Shown here in pieces: positions 36,290 to 47,330 of a stretch of 64,000 bases of DNA. The translations under genes were made by a program, and so were the position numbers. How positions within the stretch are numbered: the first letter of the stretch is position 1; the number at the start of each line of letters is the position of its first letter. A model generated the notes under the pieces. It saw only the letters and a list, made by a program, of their open reading frames with translations, was not told the origin of the DNA and made no database searches. Origin of the DNA: Camellia lanceoleosa (Eukaryota > Streptophyta > Magnoliopsida > Ericales > Theaceae); NCBI GenBank assembly GCA_025200525.1, contig CM045758.1, positions 162,995,040 through 163,059,039 on the forward strand, in the 5' to 3' direction.

Positions 36290-36850
36290 TAAGGCGTTTG
36301 ATGGTATACGCTAAACCGAGTCCTAGTAGACAATGGGGCGGCGGTTAATTTATTGCCGAAATCTTCTTTGAAGAAATTAGGGAAGAAGAATCCAAGGTTG
36401 ATCCCAACCAGTACAACCATTGCTGGTTTTGCTGGAGATAAGCAGATGGCCCAAGGTATTCTGCCTATTAATTTGAGTGTGGGAACCAGGGATTGTATGA
36501 CAGCATTCTTCGTGATTGACAGCAATGCTAAATATAATGCCTTACTTGGAAGAGACTGGATTCACACCAACAAGTGTGTACCTTCCTCTTTGCATCAGAA
36601 GATCATGATGGCTCTGGGCAATGGAGAGACAGAGGAGATTGATGCAGATCCTCAACCTTTCATAGCCTGTGCAGACTTTGCAGAGGCCAAACTATATATT
36701 GAAGGGGTAACTCCACTCAGTATATTGAGGAAAGCTGATGGCTCAGCCGAAGTGACGGCTGATGAGGAAGTTATACATCTGAAGCACTTGGTCCAAGAAA
36801 GTGCTAATGAAGAGGTTGTCGTAAAAGATGACAACGATGCCTGGTTGTAG
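36290..36850 (+). pseudogene. Aspartic protease domain
   Basis: The domain carries LVDNGAAVNLLP (active-site DNGA at 36329-36340), a hydrophobic core, and NALLGRDWIH near 36536-36565. These are the paired motifs of Tat/Athila-type retropepsins, which cut the Gag-Pol precursor. The reading frame is open from about 36314 to 36850 but separated by stops or frame changes from gag upstream and from RT downstream. Position 2 of the catalytic triplet is Asn, which occurs in this lineage. Confidence 0.8.
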
Positions 36851-38160
36851 GCAAAGAAGTGAAGAACGAGAAGCCAATTCATTGGCTTTGATTAAATTCT
36901 CATCATTGGATGTAAAAGCAATAGTCCAGAAGGTACAGAACCAAGAGAGAGAAGCCATGACAATTGGTTGTAAACAAGAACAACAACAGGTCAGGAGGTT
37001 GACCTTTGGGAAATATTGTGCATTGGACATTAAAACAAGAGTCCAGGAAATACAAGAAGAAGACGCCTTATGGACAGATTTTGTCTATGAGGAAGAAGGT
37101 AGAGATGTCGAAATAGAGAACCTAGAGGCAGAACAAGGTGAAAAGATTGCTTCAAAGGTTGAAGAAACCAAAGAGAAAGCTTCAATGAATTCTCAGACGC
37201 AGGACCCCTTAGAAGAAGTGAATTTAGGGGAAGGTTCTGTGCAGCAGCCCACTTATATAAGTACCTGCTTGAATGCTCTGGACAGAGACCAGTTGTTGGT
37301 TGTTTTAAAGAAATACAAAGATTGTTTTGCATGGTCCTATAATGAACTACCAAGATTGGATAGATCATTGGTGGAACATAGGCTCCCTTTGAAGCCTAAT
37401 TTCAAGCCATACAAACAGAAACCAAGAAGGATGAGTCCAGATGTAATTCAGAAGGTCAAGGAAGAAATTCTTAGACTACTTAAGGCAGACTTTATTAGGA
37501 CAGCCAGGTATGTTGAATGGCTATCTAATATTGTGCCTGTAGTTAAGAAAAATGGCAAAATGAGGGTATGCATCGATTTCAGGAACTTAAATCTAGCAAC
37601 TCCTAAAGATGAATACCCTATGCCTATAGTGGATCTATTGGTGGACGCTCAAATAGGCATCAAGTTTTGTCAATGATGGATGGCCACTCGTTATAATCAA
37701 ATATGCATTGCAGAGGAAGACATCCACAAGACAGCATTCAGATGTCCTGGGAATATTGGCACCTTCGAATGGGTTAAGATGCCATTTGGTCTGAAGAATG
37801 CTGGAGCTACGTATCAGAGGGCTATGAACACCATCTTTCATGACCTTATTGGAGGGTATCTAGAATGTTATATTGATGACATCGTGGTAAAATCCCAGTC
37901 CATGGAGAAGCACTTGCTTCATTTAGAAGCAGCTTTTGAAAGAATGAGGAAGTTCAAGTTGAAACTCAACCCTCTTAAATGTGCTTTTGGTGTGTCATCC
38001 GAAATTTCTTGGGTTATGTAGTGCATAAGAAAGGAATACAGATTGATCGTAATAAAGCCAAAGCCATCATTGAAGCTAGGCCTCCATCAAGTAAGAAAGA
38101 ATTACAAAGGTTCCTTGGCAAAGTTAACTTTCTTCGAAGGTTTATTTCTAACACCGCAGG
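36851..38160 (+). pseudogene. pol: Reverse transcriptase
   Basis: RT copies the genomic RNA into DNA in the virus-like particle. The sequence FAWSYNELPRLDRSLVEHRL (from 37327) opens the RT domain. MRVCIDFRNLN (37561-37593) and KMPFGLKNAGATYQRAM (about 37770-37830) follow, with the catalytic YIDD at 37869-37880. An in-frame stop at 37674-37676 (TGA) and a frame change near 38020 break it. The last segment (38020-38160) has the RFLGKVNFLRRFI connection motif. The 36851-37280 part is an acidic linker. Confidence 0.9.
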
Positions 38161-39075
38161 AAAACTAAAGTGTTCTTCCTTCTTGTTAAGGCCGAAAGAT
38201 GAAGAGGAATTTGTGTGGACAGCAGAGCATCAAACCGCTCAAGGTATCAAAGCCTACTTGGCCAATCCTCCAAAGGTCGATGCCACCAAAACGAAATAAG
38301 CCCTTGAAGTTATACATAGGCAGCAGAAGATTCATTGGGAGCTTTTGGCCCAAGACAATGAAGAAGGCAAGGAACAAGTCGCTTATTACCTTAGTAGGTT
38401 TTTAAATTCTTGTGAATGTAAATATTCAAATTGCTGAAAAGTCAGGTCTTGCTTTGTATTTTGTCGCAATGAAATTAAGATATTATCTTTACCTACAACT
38501 GCCTTGGTAATTGCAACCACAGATTTGGTTAAATACATGTTATCTAGACCTATGTTGAGGGAAGAATTGGCAAATGGATATTAGCCTTATCGAATTTCAT
38601 TTAGAATATGTCCCTCAAAGAGCAAAGAAAAGGGCAAGTATTAGCCAATTTTCGGCAAGATCATCCATCTCAAACAGAGAACCAAGAGGTAATGGAACTT
38701 GGTATGGCTAGTATTGAACCATGGCAAATGTGGTTCGATGGATCAAAAGCCAATGGATTAATTGGAATTGGTATTGTGATTAAGTCTCCATAAGGGGTAG
38801 AAACCACACATGGTTTCAGAGTGGATGAAGCTAGTTGCTCCAATAATCAGTCAATATGAAGCCTTAATAGTAGGACTAGAAATCCTTATTGGGTTACAAG
38901 TACATGCGCTTGACATATTTGGGGACTCTCAATTGGTGGTTAACCAAGTAAAAGGGATTTTCAAGTGTCAAAGCATAAGCATCCTACCATATTATGTTGT
39001 TGCATTACATCCGCTTTCTCGCCTAAATAGCAAATGTAACCTATGTTCCAAGATTCTTGAACAAGAGAGCTAATG
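38161..39075 (+). pseudogene. RNase H region: gypsy-type plus second (archaeal-like) RNase H
   Basis: The first part (38161-38590) is a decayed gypsy RNase H: FVWTAEHQTAQGIKAYLANPP is split by frameshifts from AYYLSRFLN- and LALYFVA-like remnants. The second part has MWFDGSKANGLIGIGIVI (38731-38784) and, later, EALIVGLEI and GDSQLVVNQVKG (38929-38960), the DGS...E...GDS pattern of the extra archaeal-type RNase H of Tat-lineage elements. A stop at 38791 and a frame change near 38805 break it. The second RNase H is the main evidence for the lineage. Confidence 0.75.
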
Positions 39076-39149
39076 ATGTGGCTCAAAAAGCTTCAACTTC
39101 AAGAGAAGGGATAATACCCAAAGGGATATAAGCCAAACAACATATCGAG

Positions 39150-40377
39150 ATTAATACAACCTTTGAATAAAGGAATGTGATCTTGGAAGTCAATCATAAT
39201 GACTCACAAGAACAGGATTGGAGGCATCCAATTATGCAAGATTTGGTCGGGTCCATCTTCAAAAGCCGCCAGAAAATCAAATTGCGCCTATGCAATACAT
39301 AGTATATGATAATGCTCTATACAAAAGGGAGGAGATGGCTTATTATTGGAGTGTTTAGGTCCAAAAGAAGCATTAATGCCTATGGCCGAGGTTCACGAAG
39401 GCATTTGTGGTGCTCATCACCGTGTTAAGATGAGATGGTTGCTTCAAGGCATTCCTATTATTGGCCAACTATTCTTAAAGATTGCATAGAATATGCTAAG
39501 GGTTGCTGTGCATGCCAAAAACATGGCACAATAAGACATGTGCCCATAACCCACCTACATGCAAGAGGTGAAGCCTTGGCCATTCAGAGGATGGGCCATG
39601 GATATGATAGGTAAGATTCACCCACCTTCTTCCAAACATCATTGTTTCATTCTAGTGGCTACTGACTACTTCACTAAATGGGTCGGCCAAGCCATATAAG
39701 GTCAGAGACCGCATAGAGGTCATTGGGTTCATTAAAGATTTGATCCATAGGTTTGGCATTCCACAAACCATAACAGCTTGATAATGGAACTGTTTGATGG
39801 GAAAATGGTGAAATCCTTTGTGGCGTAATTTGGGATTAGCCTTATTAATTCCACTCCCTATTATGCATGTGCCAATGGTCAAGTCGAATCATCCAATAAA
39901 TCCTTGAAAAAAGGAATACAAAAGATGGTGGAAGATAATCCTAGGGATTGGCATAACCTATTGTTGGATGTTTTATGGGCTTACGTAACTTCCCTGAAGG
40001 TCGAGCACAGAGTCACCCCTTATGCCTTAGTATACGGCATGATGCAAAGGTTACCTGTGGAAATTAATGTTAAATCTCTGAGGGTAAGATGTCAAGATCA
40101 ATTAGAATCTGAGCAATATCATCAAAGCATGTGCTTGGAATTAGAAGACATAGATGAAGCAAGGATTTTGGCGTTAAATAGCATTCTTTTTCAAAAGAAG
40201 AAAGCAGCCAAGAATTATAACAAGAAAGTCAAGCATATTGGCTTTGATGAAGGTGATTTGGTATGGAAAACAATACTCCCAATAGGGATTAAAAGCCATA
40301 AGTTTGGCAAATGGTCACCTAACCGGAAGGACCATATCAAGTTCATAGAGTTTTGCCTTTTGGGGCATACCATTTAA
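39150..40377 (+). pseudogene. Integrase (broken)
   Basis: Integrase inserts the DNA copy into the genome. The N-terminal zinc motif is visible as HEGICGAHHR (about 39392-39421) and, in a shifted frame, CACQKHG (about 39508-39530). The catalytic core is split by several frame changes between 39600 and 39840. The core end is intact as ANGQVESSNKSLKKGIQK (39870-39925, containing the catalytic Glu), followed by the long 39904-40377 frame with the LLDVLWAY motif and a C-terminal GDLVW segment at 40252. It cannot make a functional protein. Confidence 0.85.
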
Positions 40378-40649
40378 GAAATTTGAATGGTTATGTACAT
40401 CCCAAAAAGATTAATGGAAGATATTTGAAGCCTTATTTTCCAACCATTTGGGAAACACAAGGAATAGAATAAACATCAAATACAGAAACATGAGACTACT
40501 CAAAGGATGGACAAAATTTGTTCTTTTATAAAGAAGTAAATACATTATGCCATAGATTGGCCCAGAAATCATTACAATGTCTTAATTGTTTTTGTACAAC
40601 GGATTTCCTATTGCTAAGTGATGGGAACAGTTTGATGGTCAGAGCTATG
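40378..40649. other. Convergent junction between pol and the antisense gene
   Basis: This segment lies between the integrase remnant on plus and the end of the PMD-type gene on minus. It holds a short continuation of the integrase C-terminus (HPKKINGRYLKPYF-like at about 40399-40440) and probably the 3' untranslated end of the antisense gene. No other feature seen. Confidence 0.5.
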
Positions 40650-43600
40650 TCCTTTTTACGATCACCAATTCTTGGTTAGTGATCTGCAATTTGGTGTCGG
40701 CCGACCCAAGGCCCTGCTTATTGCAGCTAATTCCTCCTCCGCTTGGGCCTTCTTCTCTAGCAGCTTGGATTCAAACTTGGAAGCAGAGGAATGTTGTTCC
40801 TTGAGTTCGACATTGGTATGCACTTGAGAAACAAAACTCGTCCCTAGTTAGTTTTCATCCGCAACCTTAGCAATTTTGACAAATGTTGAGGTAAAAATCG
40901 ATGGTGGTCGCCGCCGAGATAGATGACTTGAAACATTCAGCGATCGTCAAAGAATGTTACAACACCGAAGGAACCCATTTCGATAGTAGGCCTTTGTAGA
41001 GCCTCAAAGGAATCCTCGAAAAGGAATTTAGCAGTTCTAGACATGTGTCTATGTCTATTGAAGGCACGTAAGGTTTGTTGTCGGAGGAAGAATTCTCAAA
41101 AATCTCCAAAGAAGGAGTCACCAAGACTAATGGCTCACCAAGACTAAATTTTGGCGATGTAGAAGGTACGTCGAAAAGACTAGCAAGTTTTCCTTCGAAA
41201 ATGTCTACTTCATCCCTAGACATGAAGGGCATAGAAAGTACTGTGGTGGAAGACACAGAGGGCTGCATGGGGATGGGAGAAATGGATGGAGCATCTTTGG
41301 CAGCTTCTATAGTCTTAGCCACCAATGAATCAAGTGAAGAGGGGCTGGAAATAGGCATAGGTAGTGAACCATGAATGGGGGAACTACCAGCACTCTCTGT
41401 GGAAGAATCAACTGTCACTAGGATTGGAGTAACAGCTGGAATATCCTTGGAAGAAAGAAGGGCAAGGTTCGAAGAAGGAACGGACTGAGGTAGATTGAAA
41501 GTCAGGAAGGGAAAATAGGGTTCTAGGCCAAGAAGAAGAGATGCAGGAATGTTGGGACTCAAGGAAGGTACAGGAAGCATAGGCTTGGGAAGTTGTATTT
41601 GAATAGTCTTCACGTTTTGCATCCGTCAACTTTAATCAAATCGAAGAGGCCCCATTGGAAAGATAAGCGTAGTGGTTGTTATCGCAGAAGGAAGAAATAT
41701 AAAGTAATGTCAAACTTCAAATACTTAAAGTCGATTTAAAGAAAACAACAGTAAGTATGAAAGAAATTACTTGTTTCGGAAGTGTTGATATTGATGGGAG
41801 AGCTACGAAGAGAATAATGTTCGACAATTTGTTGTCTTCGAGCAGTTTCTCTTTGTAACGCATCAGCAGCAGCAGCTTCGTCTCTCTCGAAACCTTGTCG
41901 CTGCTTTCTTCTCAAATTTCTCAAAAACGATTATTGCTTTAGAATGTTCCTGTTCTACTGCTTTGGCAGCGGCTTCATGGATCGGATCTTCCACCAAGTC
42001 AGCAGCAGAAACAGTCATCTTCTTTCTCTTCCTCCTTGGCATTGATGCTACTGGTTCTTTTTCAATCTCCCTCTCTTCAATTTGGGTTTCAGATGTTTCA
42101 GAAGAAGTGCTTTCTCCATTACTACAGTGGGTGCTTCGAAAGAAGGATGCGTAATTGTATCAGGAAGGGAGGCAACTACTTTCTGTCTCTTTGTTCTCTG
42201 CAAGGGTACTTCTGGCTCTTGCTCAACCTCTTCTTCGCCCAAGGATTCGGATTCCTCAGGAGGGAGAACTAGCTTCCTTTTTTGCTTTTGTTGTTGTTGT
42301 TTCTTTTTGAGAACAGCTAAAGTTTCAGCTCTCTTGGGAGATTCTTCGTGTGGGGGCCCTGCACCAAAGAACAACAGTGTAAAGGGAAGGAACAAAAGAT
42401 TCAAAAGAAAGGAAAAGGAGAAGTCCGAAAATATTTACCCTTCTTCGAAGCAGCTCTAGTAACTCTAGTTGGAGGGGATGAAGTTGTAGGATTAGTCGTG
42501 GCAGCCATGTGAAGAGGAGGAATGTCCTTAGATGTCGTTGGTTTAGCCTTCGAAGGCACTCCCAATCCTACCAGCAAGTCATGAGGATGTTCGGATAGGC
42601 GTACTTCCATATTGATCGCCCACCGCTATGGAATCTTTTCAAGACTGAGCCATATGGAAGAAAGGGGACAAATTGGAACTCATTTAACTCTTTCAGTAGT
42701 TTGAGAATTGCCGTTTCTAGTCTGGATTTGGATATTCTCAAATCTCTGACAGTAAGATGAACATTTGAAAGATTACAAAGAGGAACTGGTATCCCTTGAG
42801 TGAGTCCAAATTGTCTGGCAAATTGAGAAGGGCAGTACACCTCAGAGATGCATTTGTAGGCTCGAGGGTTTAAACTACCAATGAACAATTCCCTTGGTAG
42901 TAGTATAGAGGCCCACATGTCTTTATGAGGAGAAGTGGAGCATTCTTTATCAGCCAGGAAAGCTTGCAGCCAGGCTGGTCCTTTATTGGCTTCAAAAGGA
43001 CAGAAGAAAGAGGCAGATGGAGAAATGGGAAGTTGATAAAAGAAGGTAAAGTAGTAAGCGAAGGAAGCAGGGTAAAGGGCAATCCTAGCATACTTTTCCC
43101 CATAAGTGCTAGGATCCTGAATAAGGAATTTTAGACATTTGGGGTGTAGGTCAGTGAAATAGGCGAAGAGCCAAAGTTGGAGCACCCAGAAGGGACCTCC
43201 TTGGTTAGCATCAAGAGGTTTCTCACAAAATTGGGAGCGCATCAGAGACATGACCTAAAAGATAAGGAGCAAGAGCTATATGTTTTTTCAAGACGAGTGC
43301 CTTCGCGAGAGGAGCAAACTCAGGCATAATCCTCTGAGATGAGGTGCAAAAGAGGAATTTGCATAACCAATATAAAATGAAGGAAAATAGCTCTCTATCC
43401 TTCACAGGACCTTCCTTTTTGTTTTCAGACTTTACAAAGTCACTATAAGAGGAGCTTAAGGATGGAAGAGAAAACTTAATTGGAAGGTCTGGGTAGTTGG
43501 GAGTAAATGGAGAACCATGGGGGGAAAGCCCTAAGAGATGGAAAATATCAAGAACGGTGGGGGCCATCATGCCACACCGAAATTGGAAGAAATTAAAAGA

Positions 43601-44051
43601 CATATTCCAGAAACATAAGGCAGCAGGTATCAAGAAAGGGTCCTCAGGAATGATGAACCTGGAAAGACGAAGGGCATCGAGGATACAGAGCTCTTGCAGG
43701 TCATCTTCTCGCAGTACAACTCGCTATACCATTCCTCCCATTCGCCCTCATTGTCGGCCAAAGAACGGTGAGGACGATTCACCTCCGCTTCTAATCAAGC
43801 CCTTCTTCAGAAGAAGGAAATGGTCCTCCAAGCGAGGATATAGGGTCATGCGAGTTGAGCAGAGCTTCCAAAAAATAGGGCCAAGGACGATTCCTCGCTT
43901 ATTGCTATGACGAGGCACCTAAAAGACGCCCATCTATGTGGCTTGACTCACTTGATGAAAGTTTGGTGATTTCTTCATCGATACATCGCTTCAAGGCCAT
44001 GGTAGGACTAACACGATCGCCAGTAAGCACTTTTAGTGAGGAAGGATCCAT
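40650..44051 (-). pseudogene. Antisense plant mobile domain (PMD, aminotransferase-like) gene inside the retrotransposon
   Basis: Read on minus, an ATG at 44051 starts MDPSSLKVLTGDRVSP. After frame changes comes RFIIPEDPFLIPAALCFW and FRCGMMAPTVLDIFHLLGLS (within 43223-43690), the PMD pattern in which FG/CGxMxPTLLDVxxLxGL is the hallmark. The domain continues in 43251-42568 (YCPSQFARQFGLTQGIPVP, then SRLETAILKLL). Next is a candidate intron (GT near 42441, CAG near 42361, about 80 bp), a basic KKKQQQQKQKRK exon, a second candidate donor (CAA|GTAATTTC near 41769), a Ser/Pro-rich stretch (41622-40957) and a Glu/Lys coiled-coil tail (LLEKKAQAEEELAAISRAL, about 40780-40720). PMD proteins occur as host nuclear factors (MAIN/MAIL1) and within transposons. 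Frameshifts near 43230 and 42600 break it. Exon borders are inferred. Confidence 0.75.
42361..42443 (-). other. Candidate intron in the antisense PMD gene
   Basis: On minus, AAGAAGG is followed by GTAAATATTTTC, a pyrimidine-rich tract and TTCTTTGGTGCAG, then GGCCCCCACACG. Length is about 80 bp, typical of a short plant intron. Retained splice sites argue that the gene was captured as DNA or is transcribed from its own antisense promoter. Confidence 0.6.
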
Positions 44052-44893
44052 TGATGGCGAGTAGTAAGGAAGAGGGGTTTAACAAGAGATCGGTAGGGTT
44101 TGTGCGCCAAAAGAGCAAGTGGTTTCAGAATACAAAGCAAAGGGGCTTTTAAAAGATTTTTATGTCTGAAAAATATATTGCGTTATGTACTGAAAGTATG
44201 AATATGAAGAGACTCTTCCAATATTGATAGTTTTGGAGGGAAGAACACATTCTAAATGTTGACGTCAGCTTTGAAGAACAATATTTGGCTTCGAAGCCAA
44301 TTTTGGCTCCAAGAAATCAAGTAAAATGGCTTCGAAATACAGAATCCGGCTTCGAAGTATACTACATGTTTGGAGACGCTAAGATGCTTGAGTATTGGTC
44401 TACTTCAAAAGGTTTAAAGACCTATTTAATGAACATTATTGAAAGTAATGACCTTTAAAGCAAAATTTAGGATTCTTTAAAGAACATCAAAACCAATCAT
44501 TGGTTTTTTGCGAGAGAAGACTGTCCATTGAAATTAGGACAGCATAAGTTGCTTTTCGAAGCAAGAAGTGGTCAACTTAAAATTGATTGACTATAGTAGC
44601 CATGACCATGCATTGGTTATAATTAGCTTTGAAAAGTAAAGTTGTTAAATTCGAAGCACTAATTTTAGATAATATTGACCAAAATTGTCAATTTTTACTC
44701 CATAAGTTGGAAAAAGACATATTGGTTTCTTTTAGTGTTTCATTAAAGACAAGTGAGTCCAAATTCAAAGGGTGAGATTATTTAATTTAAGGCTATAAGT
44801 TGGCTTTTAAAAGTAAAAGGAAACAGAGTCAAACAATGTCAAGTACAGAAGACTTTGCTTTCATTAGAGCCAAGACAATTATATTAAGTAATC
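44052..44893. other. Spacer between the two antisense cargo genes, rich in TTCGAA
   Basis: No coding sequence is seen. TTCGAA-containing strings are frequent (GGCTTCGAAGCC near 44289 is a perfect 12 bp palindrome; also near 44330, 44350, 44556 and 44650). It presumably contains the promoter of the PMD gene (minus) and the 3' end of the second antisense gene. Confidence 0.5.
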
Positions 44894-46373
44894 TTATTTT
44901 GGTACAAATTCAAGCTCATAAAAATAAGGAATAGAATAAATTACAAGATCATGGAATTTCGTCCAACAATGATCAATGAATATTTGTTCTTTCTTTATTA
45001 TGTCTTCCATCTCTTCCAAAGTTGGCTGCATGAGTTGATGTGCTCTCACTTCATAATACAGCTCTTCAGCCTTTGCCTCGAAAGCCTCCTCCCTCAATTT
45101 TTGTTCCAACTCATCTATAACTAAATCATCCCAATACGCAGAATCCTTATTTTTGAAGTCATCAAAGTCTTCAATGAAGTTTTCTTCAGATTGAGCATGA
45201 ATTCAAGAGATGAAAGTTGATCCAAAGACCGAGTGGTGACTTTGGAATTTCGATGCCAATGGAGGAGTAATCGAAGTTGATCCAGAACAGTGAAGTTCTC
45301 GCTGGGCGATAGGATTAAGGATATGGCCCCTAGTCGTAATATCACAAGCCCATCTGAAGTTCTTAAGAGGAATGTCATCCTCAAGAACATTAAAGGGTAG
45401 GTGAGAAAAGCCGCGAGCGTGGTTGGGCTTCTTTCCGCTCAAATGGAGTTGGAGATGATGGAGGTTTGTAAGGAGGGAAGGTTTTGTCCATTGGAAGAGC
45501 AAGCTTTAATTTCTCTATCCAAGAAAGAGTGGGAGGAGGAGAAGGAGTAGATGGTTCTGCTTCAGAAGAAAGAGAAGGTGTGGATGCCTCTAGTCCAGAG
45601 GATGGAGAAGGTGTGGATGCTTCTATTTCGAAGGATGAAGAAGGTGTGGATGCTTCCATTCCAAAAGATGGAGAAGAAGAAGCGGTTGCTTCGGTTGGAG
45701 GAGATGACACAGGGATGGGAGGAACAAAGGCATTAATATAGTCAAGCCAGTCAGAAGAGCAAATCTGTGCTTTCTTGGCTAAAAATGAAGGGGTATATCC
45801 TTGTGCTTCTTCCAAGCACCGAGCAGGGTGCATTATTCCTGTGGGCATGGAGGATGTATACCAAGCTACAAGCAAATTTTCCTCTAAACTGCGTCGAAAG
45901 TCGATCGGCACATAAGGATAAACCACCGAGCTTCGAGCGTAGGAAGGAAAATCTAAGGGGTCAGTGAACTCAATAAAATGATGATTGATCCGCTCCCTCA
46001 AGTCCTGTGACTCAAGTGCAAAGGCCACACCCCGAAGATGAAGAAGTTGTAGCTTCATCCCAAGCAGAAGTTTGTGAAAAAGAATTTCCCAATTCCATAT
46101 TTGCAATTTGTTGAAGCAAAGGTTTGAAAGTTGTTTGTTCAAAGTGCGAGGGGAATTTAGAGGAAGGACTTCTTGTATCAACGAAGTTCGTAAACCGAAG
46201 GATTGAGGGCAATGTGTTCGTAGTCCAAAGGTTGATAATCCGAAAGCCTCCATGACCAATATAGAAAGGCGTAAAGGTGGCTAATAAATGCGTGGAGATT
46301 CTTTCGAGGGGAAACAAATACTCAATGGCTCTTCAGACGCTCGATCATTAGAGTGAGAAGGTGATTGAGTCAT
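44894..46373 (-). pseudogene. Second antisense coding region of the retrotransposon cargo, unknown product
   Basis: On minus, an ATG at 46373 starts MTQSPSHSNDRASEEPLSI. A frame change near 46310 leads to FPLERISTHLLATFTPFYIG (46312 onward). Another near 46020 leads to FIEFTDPLDFPSYARSS and EAQGYTPSFLAKKAQI (45980-45770). A Ser/Thr/Pro-rich part follows with four 11-residue repeats around EASTPS (45541-45700), then NVLEDDIPLKNFRWACDI (about 45400-45330). The last segment is charged and helical (ELEQKLREEAFEAKAEEL, about 45120-45060), stopping at 44894. I do not recognise the family. Its place beside the PMD gene, same strand, suggests a two-gene cargo. Confidence 0.55.
45541..45700. repeat. 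33 bp minisatellite encoding 11-residue EASTPS repeats
   Basis: GAAGG(T/A)GT(G/A)GATG recurs at 45541, 45574, 45607 and 45640, exactly 33 bp apart, with a decayed fifth unit at 45673. The repeat is in frame with the antisense coding region, so unit gains or losses would not break it. Confidence 0.8.
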
Positions 46374-46547
46374 AATCCGCTCAATGTCAAGGTATTGGAA
46401 CGTCCAACAAAGTTAAGAGTTAATGCAAATGATCACCAAAATAGGTGACGGTTGTGTTTCCTGAAAATAGATTCTATGCACGTTCCAAAAAAAAGCGAGG
46501 GAAAAGTTTTTGATTCACTAATATTTCCAAGTATTGGGTATATTAGT

Positions 46548-46558
46548 GCGGGGGGTAA
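46548..46558 (+). other. Polypurine tract of the Tat-type element
   Basis: GCGGGGGGTAA lies directly before the 3' LTR start TGTTGGC at 46559. Confidence 0.75.
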
Positions 46559-47325
46559 TGTTGGCTACATATTTTGTAAAAGCCAATTACAATTCGACAC
46601 GTGGCAGAATGAGGGTATTATTGGAAGATGATGTTAATCTTAAATCTCAATCATACACGTGGCAATAAATATTGGTTCTCAAGTGGTCTGAGTAGCACTA
46701 GATCAGGAATGAGATACAAGGTGACGTGGCTTCAACGGTTACCTATATTCAAATTCAAAAAAACAGGAGGGAAGTCCAACTGCAAGTGATGGCATAGTGG
46801 AACTATTTCTAAGGTAACATGATCAGCGATCATGGAGGAGCAAATCGACGGTTCAAGTACAGTCAAGGTCATCTCTAACAAGTATAAATAGCAAGGAAGT
46901 TCCCGTAAAAGACCCCTGCACTCAGATCATATAAACCGCTTTTACTTCATATTTTCCTTTCCGCTTTTACCTTCCAGACTTTAAATACTTGTTCTTTAAA
47001 TACCGCATTGTACTTCAATTCATAGGAGTAGTTTCAAGTAGATTCAAGTAGATCGTTGTCAGAACCTCCTCGAGGTCGAAGTTTGGACTATTGTAAGTAT
47101 TTATGTTAATGAAATACTTCAATTGTTCTTCATATTAATTGTTATTTCTCTTAATTTCTCCTAAAGTCAAGCCACCAGTAAAAGTCCTCTTCATTGAGGC
47201 TGAAAGAACTAAAACATAGTCGCCTGATAGTTGATTGGCTATTATAATTTCTGTAAGGACTGATTGATCCTTGCTGGCACGCTCGCATTTACAAATATAC
47301 CCTTCGAAAAGCCAAAAAGCCAACA
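46559..47325 (+). repeat. 3' LTR of the Tat-type element (767 bp)
   Basis: Near-identical to 31959-32728, with the same TGTTGGC...GCCAACA ends and followed by the TSD GCCCT (47326-47330). Differences are mostly one- to few-base indels (for example near 46844-46870, 46900 and 47055), which could reflect age or base-calling noise. Confidence 0.9.
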
Positions 47326-47330
47326 GCCCT

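Larger units (their letters stand above)
31959..47325 (+). mobile_element. Tat-type Ty3-gypsy retrotransposon carrying antisense cargo, 15.4 kb
   Basis: The LTRs (31959-32728 and 46559-47325) share TGTTGGC...GCCAACA ends, and the whole is flanked by GCCCT (31954-31958 and 47326-47330). The order is LTR, PBS, gag, protease, RT, RNase H, a second RNase H-like segment, integrase, antisense cargo, polypurine tract, LTR. Two RNase H-like regions and an integrase-to-LTR cargo region point to the Tat lineage. Coding regions contain stops and frameshifts, while the LTRs remain closely similar. So either the element was already defective when it moved (helped in trans) or base calling is poor here. 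Confidence 0.9.

Noticed and set aside
41075..41374. Plus-strand 99-residue frame
   Set aside because: It is the shadow of the antisense Ser/Pro-rich exon of the PMD gene, which has better motif support.
45484..45741. Plus-strand glycine/glutamate-rich repeat frame
   Set aside because: It is the complement of the 11-residue repeats of the antisense gene; the plus frame has no flanking coding sequence.
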